Below, one piece after another: positions 55,794 through 64,000 of a DNA stretch of 64,000 nucleotides. The DNA is from Crambe crambe (lineage: Eukaryota; Porifera; Demospongiae; Poecilosclerida; Crambeidae): positions 6,820,001-6,884,000 of the forward strand of contig OZ004591.1 of the NCBI GenBank assembly GCA_963924555.1, given 5' to 3'. How positions within the stretch are numbered: position 1 is the first letter of the stretch; every line of letters begins with the position of its first letter. The position numbers were made by a program, and so were the translations under genes. The notes beneath the pieces are model-generated. The model was not told where the DNA came from. It searched no databases and saw nothing but the letters and a program-made list of their open reading frames with translations.

Positions 55794-58633
55794 CTACTCC
55801 AAAAAGGACGGAATATTGAAACTGCTAAGCTACTTTGTAATTTGCTGTTGAGACTTCAGATAGCAATTATGAGTGATGATTACTACTAGCTATACTAATT
55901 ATACCACTGCAGGTGATACATCTTGTGAGAGATTAAAGAACCCTAAGAATGGATTTGTTGTGGTGATCCACCCAAGGAGGGTGGGTTCACATGCAAAGTA
56001 CAATTGTGATCAAGGGTTCTATTTGTCTGGCTCAAGGTTCCGCACATGTCAGCTAATGGGATGGACAGACACTACACCTAAGTGTTTACGTAAGATCTAT
56101 ATAGCTTCTTGTTGTGTTCCTCGAGTGTTTGGTATCAAACTTGACCAATTCTTAACCAAATTCTGGAAGATAGCTAGTAATATCTGCTGGTATTCAAAGG
56201 TAGGAATTTGGTAAGGAATTGAGAAAGTTATACCAGCTAAGGATCAAACCTAAAAGTGAGCACACTTTTATTAAGTGCTTCTAATTAAAAATCATTATGC
56301 TGCAGCTGTTCTGTGTGATTGTCTGAAACCACCAGAGAACGGAAGAATATGGTTTTCAAGGGGGAGGTTCTTCAACTCCACTGCAACGTACATCTGTAAC
56401 CGTGGCTATGCTATCAAAGAGGGGTCAGGGGACAGACGCAGGGTGTGTCAGTATTCTGGACAGTGGACTGGAACAGCTCCAAAGTGCTCCAGTAAAACCT
56501 TAAAAGGTTACAACAATGCCTCATTCAATTCCATTCTTTATTTATAGGTACAGGTGATAGGTGTCCTCAGCTCCGTAATCCCCAAAATGGGCGTGTCATA
56601 TACAGAAGGGGGCAGGGCATTGGAGCTAGTGTACAATACATCTGCAACAATGGATACACTCTGGTTGGCTCAAAGTTTCGTATATGTCATAGGAATCGGA
56701 CTTGGAGTTCCACAGCTCCCCATTGCAAACGTATGTAGGCTCAACTTAAACAAAGAAAGGGGTGTGATATCCAATCCAATTCCAATCCTGTACCAAACTA
56801 AATCCCAGCTGAGACTCCAATCCTGTACCAAACTAAATCCCAGCTGAGACTCCAATCCTGTACCAAACTAAATCCCAGCTGAGACTCCAATCCTGTACCA
56901 AACTGAATCCATTTTTCTCAGCTGAGACGTAATCACTCTCTATGCAGGACTTAATTCTTGTGCCCGTCCAGAGAGAGTGGAGAATGGCTCTGTGCATTTC
57001 AGGAGCACCAGAGTTGGGGCTAGGGCCTTTTACAGGTGCAGAACCTCATTCATGCTGGTAGGAAGTGCTGTGAGGGTGTGTCAGAGGAATCTCCAGTGGA
57101 GCTCAAAGGTCCCCATATGCCGTAGAGGTATATATTAATTGAGAACTGGGCCTGGAGACCTTCTGAAATATAATTTCTTATTGTTTTCGCTCACCTCTCT
57201 ACAGATAACATGCCATGTGGGAGGTTGATGAACCCTAGTAATGGATATGTTGTTGTGTCCCTGCCCAGGAGGATTGGTTCACATGCAAAGTATAATTGTG
57301 ATCAAGGATTCTATTTGTCTGGCCCGAAATTCCGCACGTGTCAGCTAATGGGGTGGACAGACACTACACCCAAGTGCTTGCGTAGGTTACTATGACTATC
57401 ATGATTTAAACAGCCCACTCATTCCATGCCCCCTCACACTCCTTCATTATCTTCTCCTATACAGCTATTCTATGCAAAAGCCTCAGTGTACCAAGAAATG
57501 GTAGAATATGGTTTTCAAAAGCGAGATTCTTCAACTCCACTGCAACATACAACTGCAGGTACGGCTACGTCCTTCAGAGAAACTCTGGCAGCAAGCGAAG
57601 AGTGTGCCAAAACACTGGGGATTGGACTGGAAGTGCTCCTAACTGCTCCAGTAAGTGTCATAGTCTCTTTATAGCTTGTGAAATTAAAATTTTATAACTC
57701 TTCTTCACAGAAATTGATTGTGGAGTTTTGCAGAGTCCAGCAAATGGAAGTGTTGTGATGAGTGGCACTGTGTTCCAAGCAAGGGCCACTTACACATGCA
57801 ATAGCCGCACAGGCTCCTTCCTCCATGGGCCCAGGGTCAGAATCTGTCAAGCCAATGGACATTGGTCCGGTGTACCACCAAAGTGCCTTCAAAGAAGTAT
57901 GTCTAATTACTGAAGGGGTATGATATGCAAGGGTCTGGCTACCACTAGCTAACTACCCAACCATCACCTATCATTATAGCTACCATGCATGCTACCATGC
58001 TTACCAGTGCTGACCTGATTATTTACCAATCATATTATGTAATAATAATTGTGGCAATAGTGTGATCTCATCATGATATGACCAGATATTAGGAGTGTTG
58101 TCTTCTGATAATTGAATTAAGGATTTTGATTCCAATTGCACTCATGCAGCTATTTGCCGTCCGCTCCAGAGACCCGAGCATGGTTTCATTTCCATCAGAG
58201 GCCACGGGGTGGGATCTGTAGCTTTCTACCACTGCTCCTCCACCTACAATTTGATTGGACAGAGAACAAGGAAATGCTGGAGTAATGGAATGTGGTCTGG
58301 CACTTCTCCCTCATGTCGAGGTAAAGCTATAGTCAAACTCATAACTTATTACAAAGTAGCTGAACACTATCAATGTCCTGGCTGACTTCACTCCGTGAAT
58401 TCAAAGGCGTCTATAATATTCCTTCTTTTCCAGCTACCCCTCGGTGTCCTACCCCCAGTGCTCCATCCCATGGAAGTGTTGAAGCTCGCTGCTTGCACAG
58501 AGGCTGCTTGGCTGTGTTCTCCTGTGCCAGTGGCTCAGGATTCACCTTGCAGGGTAACAGGAAGATCAGGTGTCTCAGCAGTCGTCGCTGGTCCAGTCCT
58601 CCCCCGAGATGCATACGTGCACACATCTGGTGA
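55013..58633 (+). CDS. CCP gene B: secreted 11-CCP/Sushi protein with an Asp/Ser linker
   Basis: Exons 55013-55292, 55357-55689, 55913-56089, 56306-56491, 56548-56730, 56948-57127, 57205-57381, 57465-57650, 57711-57896, 58150-58320 and 58434-58633 join in frame to 752 residues. The N-terminus (about 1-28, AAAVLAFLAIAVCLVSV) is a signal peptide. CCP1 is followed, in exon 2, by an acidic linker of about 50 residues made of Asp-Ser repeats, then nine more exons with one CCP each. The last exon runs to TGA at 58631-58633 after a closing CCP Cys, with no anchor seen, so a soluble protein is likely. The exon 3-4 pair closely resembles the exon 7-8 pair. CCP1 resembles the first CCP of gene C, so B and C are paralogues. 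Function is unknown; ligand recognition is inferred from the module type. Confidence 0.82.
55744..55793. repeat. (CT)n microsatellite
   Basis: About 50 bp of CT dinucleotides lie in intron 2 of CCP gene B. Confidence 0.95.
56778..56915. repeat. Tandem repeat of about 36 bp
   Basis: Three to four copies of a unit containing aatcctgtaccaaactaaat and cccagctgagactc lie in the intron between exons 5 and 6 of CCP gene B. Confidence 0.95.
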
Positions 58634-59554
58634 TCGCTATGTCTCATACTCTATTAACAATACATTACTAGCTAGCCAGCCACACCCCTTAAGCCACACC
58701 CCTAACCTTCTTTCAAATAGCAATATTTATTAACTAGCCAACTAGATATGGATAATTTTTTTCATTATTATTGTTGTAGTTATCACCATTCATGTTTATT
58801 CAATGACAATAATGTGATGATGGTTAAGCAAATTATTGGGTGGTTTAAACTTTGCAATATAAACTGACTATAGTTATGGACATAAATCCAGCACTTCTAT
58901 CTGTAATTATCTGTATTAATTATTATTAATTATTATTATTAATTATCTGTATTGTATATTGTATTATTATTCAATACAACAAAGTATAGTCATTGCCACT
59001 TACTATGATCTCCAGATCTGTATTTACATATTATTACTCTGATATGTCCTGGACCAAATACCAAATATAAGCATACAAGTCACCTACAGAGAAGACTACC
59101 AGGTTTCCAACTTGTCGATGAACCAAAATTAATGTTCCCTCATCATGTATATTGTATACACAAGAAGTTTAGGGTAGTGTTGAATAATATCTATTCAAAA
59201 CAAAATCTGAACGGGATGTGTAAGCTAATCAACTAGCTATGTGTTAGATTTATCAAATGTGCATATGCAATGAATCGGCATAAAGGACATACTTCAGTTT
59301 GAGAAAGATGTATTAAAGGATGAAGTTCTTTGTGTAGGAACAAAAGAGCACAGCTTGCTGTTGAGGCTAGAGAAGAAGATGACATTGCTGGGTGGGGTTT
59401 TTTATTTAACAATAAATCATCTGTTACATCATCACAGACCTTTATAAGTGTTACAGATGCAGAAGGTAGACTGGAGAGTCACTGGTTTATTTGTAAGGTC
59501 ATCTATTAGATAGTATTATCTAGTACAGTGACCTGACACACCAGAGGGTGAAGT
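58634..59554. other. Intergenic DNA between CCP genes B and C
   Basis: This is 921 bp of AT-rich DNA with attatt runs around 58910-58970. A TATAAG at 59443-59448 lies 112 bp before the ATG of gene C and may be its core promoter. Confidence 0.5.
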
Positions 59555-62500
59555 ATGCATCTTGCTAGTTGCGTGGCAGTGCTAGCACTGTTTGCATCTG
59601 TCTGTCTCTTCTCTGAAACATCAGCAACCTTCTGCAGAGGTCCCCCGAGGATTTACAATGGTTGGCACAGCGGTGGCCTTCGTAATTCATTCCGGGTTGG
59701 CACCAAGATCACATACAGCTGCAAGTCAGGGTACAGGCTGGAAGGAAGCCGCCAACTCACTTGTGCTTTAAGTCGAAGGAGATACGGCAGGAGCTACAGT
59801 TGGAAATACCGTATGAGTAACAGTTACTTCCATCAGCTCTACTGGAGCCCAAGAGCACCAAAATGCATACGTGAGTTTCATATATAGACCATCTGATGCT
59901 GCTTAAATTAATGTCCGTGCATCAAGAAGTCTGTTTAAGATCTAGAAACCCCAGTAGTCTGTTATGACGTAGCTAGATAGGTTATGTAGGCTAGCAGCTA
60001 CCCCATACCCAAACTTGTAACACTAAAGTACATTCTATTAGCCATTCCATGGAAAAGAGAGTTTCTACATAGCTAACTGTGACAATTGTGTTGGTCTTGT
60101 GGCTAGGAACATTTTAAATCGAGTCCTTAGTCTTGTATGTTGTCAGTAAATAAGAAGTAATTAAATGAGCTCAAAATTACAACTGGATGTGAACACAATG
60201 TGATTGCTAAATGCCAACAAATACACCTGTGTCCTCTCAGTGGACTTCTTCCCATACAGTCACTTTGCTAAAGAGCTCTTTATTCTATTGAACTAAGCAA
60301 CCAAAACAGAAAAATAGATTTTTTTCATCTTTTGCCATCGAAATATAATTTGCTAGAATACTCCATCCATCCATTATTCTGTCTGTATAGCAAAGCTGTT
60401 TATTATAAGTGTACATACCAAAAGCCATAGCAACATTCTTCAGTCAAAAAGAAACATATGTTTCTATTAGATTGCTATAAACCTGAGAGGCATGGCATGT
60501 CTGGTGCTCCATCACCAACTTCCAATCAGGCTTTCTCTCAGTATCTACAACAGCAATGAAGACAATGTTTTAGCTAGCCAGGGGAAAAGATCGACATGAT
60601 AGTCTTTAATAGAAATCATAGAAAAGCCACAATTCGTGTGAAATGAAGAAATGATGAGGTGATGATGAAAATATTTAAACACTTAAATAAAAGCAGTGGC
60701 TCAAAACTTTTACAAAACAGAACTCGGTGTTGTGTCTGATGATATGCCATAACCATTCTGTTTAGCAAGCAATCATTGATCACAACCATGAAGAAAATGA
60801 GGATTTGTTATGGTGTGATCATAACATCTCTTCAACCCACACCCAAACAAGAATAAAAGCTGTAAGGGGCACAGCCACGTGACCTGTTGTTGTTATAAGT
60901 GTTGCATGTAATGAGGGTTTGCTATGGTGTGATCATTGTCATGCTAACCCACACCCGAAGTTAAGCAAGAATGAAAGCTGTGAGGGCCACAGCCACACGA
61001 CTTCCATCCTATTGTTGTTATAAGTGTTCCATGTTTCTACTCCACTTTGTTATATAGGAGTTCATCGGCCTGTGACATGTTTGAAACCACGCCCACCCAC
61101 CAGTGGCTACATCAGTGGAACGAACTACCAAATTGGTGCTGTCATTAAGTATGGCTGTAGGAGTGGTCACTACCTCGTTGGAAATGCTAACAGGATGTGC
61201 TTGCCTAACGGCCTCTGGACAGGAACTCCTCCAATTTGTTTCGGTACTTATGGAGTAGTTCTGCTCCGATGATGCAATAATTAGAGTATATATTATGGTT
61301 GCTCTAATTTAACAACTTTTTTGCAAAATTTCAGGTAGAAGAGTAGAGTGCCCATCACTACCAAACCCCAGTAATGGACGGGTGAAATTCACACAGGGAA
61401 GAAGAGCGGGGGCTAAAGTGTGGTACTCCTGTAACTCTGGCTTCAAGTTGGTCGGTTCTGAGTCCAGAGTGTGTAGAAGTGACCAAACTTGGAGTTCAAA
61501 AGCCCCATCTTGTGCAAGTAATCAGTGTCCTTCTCTCAGTGCACCAAGATACGGCTCCATCAGGTTTTCAAATGGAAGGAAAATCCACTCAACAGCCACT
61601 TACAGCTGTAATACTGGCTTTGTGATTAAGAGTGACTCTGTGATAGTGAGGGTCTGTGATAAAGGACAATTTTGGAGGGGGAAAGCCCCATCTTGCATAC
61701 GTAAGGATAGTCACTCTAGTTGACTACCACCATGATGGTTCAAACTTTATATTTCCATGCACAGCTGTTAATTGTGGCTCGCTGAATAATCCTAGCAATG
61801 GGAAAGTCTCCGTGAATGGCAGTACATTCAGATCTGTTGCCACGTACAAGTGTAAGAGTGGTTTCTCACTCGTTGGAGACAAACAGAGAATATGTCAGAG
61901 CAATGGAAAATGGTCAAGAAATGCTCCGACATGCAAACGTAAGTAAATATTGTGCAAACATATCAATAAGTGTTTATTACTTCTTAATAGGTGTAGTGTG
62001 CAAAGCTCTCTCTAATATCGATGGCGGGAGAGTTTCCACAAGTGGGAGCACAGTGGGGTCAAGGGCCAAGTACTCCTGTCTCCCTGGATACAAACTCAGT
62101 GGACAGGGAGAGAGGATCTGCCAGTCCAATGGACAGTGGTCTGGAGAAGAACCTAAATGCATACGTAAGGAAACTGCATACATTTTGTGATTAATTTCAT
62201 AACTTCTCTTTCTATGCAGGTATTGTGTGTAGCAACCTTCCTGGGATAAACAAGGGCAGGGTGAGGCAGGTGGGGAATGTTCCAGGATCAAGTGCCACTT
62301 ATTCTTGTATGGCTGGCTATGAGCTGGTGGGAAACAAACTAAGAACATGCCAGAGCAATGGACAGTGGTCTGGTAGTGAACCATCTTGTAAACGACAAGG
62401 TGAGCATATTATTGATCTATAAATCGAATCACTTCATCTTGAACTTTAGTTACATGTGATAACTTGAGAGACATTCCCCGAGGCAGTGTATCACAAAGAG

Positions 62501-63989
62501 GCAACACTCCAGGGTCGACTGCCACTTACTCATGTGTGTCTGGGTACGAACTGGTTGGAAATGAAGAAAGAACTTGTCAGAATGATGGAGAGTGGTCCGG
62601 AAGTGAACCATCTTGCACACGAGGTAATCATGAAGAAATTAAATGGCATATCAGATGATTGATCTTTGATCTTTAGTTACATGTGATAACCTGAGAGACA
62701 TTCCCCGAGGCAGTGTATCACAAAGAGGCAACACTCCAGGGTCGACTGCCACATACTCGTGTGTGTCTGGGTACAAACTGGTTGGAAATGAAGAAAGAAC
62801 TTGTCAGGATGATGGAGAGTGGTCTGGAAGTGAACCATCTTGCACACGAGGTAAGCATGAAGAAATTAAATGGCATATCAAATGATCAATCTTTGATCTT
62901 TAGTTACATGCGATAACCTGAGAGACATTCCCCGAGGCAGTGTATCACAAAGAGGCAACACTCCAGGGTCAACTGCCACTTACTCGTGTGTGTCTGGGTA
63001 CGAACTGGTTGGAAATGAAGAAAGAACTTGTCAGGATGATGGAGAGTGGTCTGGAAGTGAACCATCTTGCACACGAGGTAATCATGAAGAAATTAAATGG
63101 CATATCAGATGATCGATCTTTGATCTTTAGTTACATGTGATAACCTGAGAGACATTCCCCGAGGCAGTGTATCACAAAGAGGCAACACTCCAGGGTCGAC
63201 TGCCACATACTCGTGTGTGTCTGGGTACAAACTGGTTGGAAATGAAGAAAGAACTTGTCAGGATGATGGAGAGTGGTCTGGAAGTGAACCATCTTGCAGA
63301 CGAGGTAAGCATGAAGAAATTAAATGGCATATCAAATGATCAATCTTTGATCTTTAGTTACATGCGATAACCTGAGAGACATTCCCCGAGGCAGTGTATC
63401 ACAAAGAGGCAACACTCCAGGGTCAACTGCCACTTACTCATGTGTGTCTGGGTACGAACTGGCTGGAAATGAAGAAAGAACTTGTCAGGAAGACGGAGAG
63501 TGGTCTGGAAGTGAACCATCTTGTGGACGAGGTAAGCATGAAGAAATTAAATGTACATATATCAGATGATCGATCCTTGAACTATAGTTACATGCGATAA
63601 CCTGAGAGACATTCCCCGAGGTAGTGTATTACAAAGAGGCAACACTCCAGGGTCAACTGCCACTTACTCATGTGTGTCTGGGTATGAACTGGTTGGAAAT
63701 GAAGAAAGAACTTGTCAGGATGATGGAGAGTGGTCTGGAAGTGAACCATCCTGCAGACGAGGTAAGTATGAAGAAATTAAATGTATATCAGATAATCTAC
63801 TGTATCTTTGAACTTCAGTTACATGTGATAGCCTGAGAGACATTCCCCGAGGCAGTGTATCACAAAGAGGTAGCACTCCAGGGTCAACTGCCACTTACTC
63901 ATGTGTGTCTGGGTACAAACTGGTTGGAAATGAAGAAAGAACTTGTCAGGATGATGGAGAGTGGTCTGGTAGTGAACCATCTTGCAGAC
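59555..63989 (+). CDS. CCP gene C: secreted protein with at least 14 CCP/Sushi modules (3' end beyond the window)
   Basis: Exons 59555-59870, 61058-61243, 61335-61700, 61765-61938, 61991-62164, 62220-62399, 62450-62623, 62677-62850, 62904-63077, 63131-63304, 63358-63531, 63588-63761 and 63819-63989 join in frame to at least 870 codons. The last visible donor at 63990 shows that the gene continues. Exon 1 encodes a signal peptide (MHLASCVAVLALFASVCLF) and a CCP with a long basic/aromatic insertion. Exon 3 carries two CCPs and the others one each. The last seven modules are almost identical (DIPRGSVSQRGNTPGST, GEWSGSEPSC) and, in the first six, end in a short Arg-Gly. All internal junctions are phase 1. 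Intron 1 is long (1187 bp); the others are 50-100 bp. Overlapping plus-frame open frames across the array are out of frame. Confidence 0.85.
60785..61035. repeat. Two-copy tandem repeat of about 120 bp in intron 1 of CCP gene C
   Basis: Both copies contain tatggtgtgatca, cacaccc, gcaagaat or caagaat, gaaagctgt or aaagctgt, ggccacagccac and tgttgttataagtgtt. The second copy ends at the acceptor of exon 2. No gene is seen in the rest of the intron. Confidence 0.85.
62450..63989 (+). repeat. Seven-unit CCP exon-intron tandem array, period about 227 bp
   Basis: Exons start at 62450, 62677, 62904, 63131, 63358, 63588 and 63819. Each unit is a 174-bp exon plus a 53-57 bp intron, and both parts are almost identical between units. 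Introns alternate between gtaatcatg...cagatgatt/cgatc and gtaagcatg...caaatgatcaatc types, giving a two-unit period of 454 bp. The array may continue beyond the window. Confidence 0.95.
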
Positions 63990-64000
63990 GTGAGTTGAGT

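Noticed and set aside
60785..61035. Possible 5S-like or tRNA-derived element
   Set aside because: The words cacacccgaagttaagc slightly recall 5S rRNA, but no internal promoter or overall fold could be followed; kept only as a tandem repeat.
62713..63836. Series of plus-strand frames beginning MYHKEATLQG
   Set aside because: They are out-of-frame shadows of the CCP exons in the gene C array; the correct frame gives the four-Cys CCP pattern.
62450..63989. Regularly spaced repeats resembling a CRISPR array
   Set aside because: The 174-bp units are coding CCP exons with splice sites and frame, and the 53-57 bp intervals are near-identical introns, not unique spacers.

Overview
This is eukaryotic DNA, almost certainly from an early-branching animal with a compact genome. 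A demosponge is my best guess. Every recognisable gene is split by GT-AG introns, mostly 50-100 bp long. The gene set is metazoan: an importin-5, a SHIP2-type inositol phosphatase, a caveolin, a VWC-domain secreted protein and large secreted CCP/Sushi proteins. I can reconstruct exon chains whose reading frame closes for all twelve complete or partial genes after the truncated first one, which also stays in frame. The species assignment is inference.

Layout. 64-8988 (+): 3' part of PSMD1/Rpn2, a 26S proteasome subunit. 9807-12383 (+): secreted protein with three VWC domains, resembling chordin-like proteins. 12520-13350 (-): single-exon TRUB1 tRNA pseudouridine synthase, whose start codon lies 52 bp from that of the divergent GPALPP1 gene (13403-15907, +). 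16205-19386 (-): TMCO3 cation/proton antiporter, divergent from ANKMY1 (19557-24507, +; MORN, ankyrin and MYND). 24765-25655 (-): caveolin. 26031-26839 (-): DESI1 deSUMOylating isopeptidase. 27553-37304 (+): SH2-5-phosphatase-SAM protein (SHIP2/INPPL1 type).

The last third holds three large genes built from complement-control-protein (CCP/Sushi) modules, interrupted by IPO5 (46577-54145, +). Gene A (37787-46373, -) has a signal peptide, 24 CCP modules and a C-terminal tyrosinase-like domain that has lost most of its copper ligands. Gene B (55013-58633, +) has 11 CCPs and an Asp/Ser linker. Gene C (59555 to beyond the window end, +) has at least 14 CCPs, seven of them in a near-identical array with a 227-bp period. 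Nearly all CCP exons have phase 1-1 boundaries, so modules can be duplicated without frameshift. The cluster looks like a rapidly remodelled secreted recognition or matrix locus. That role is inference.

The remaining sequence is introns and short intergenic DNA holding microsatellites, minisatellites, a dispersed repeat family and one strong hairpin. No rRNA, tRNA, CRISPR, viral or bacterial features were recognised.
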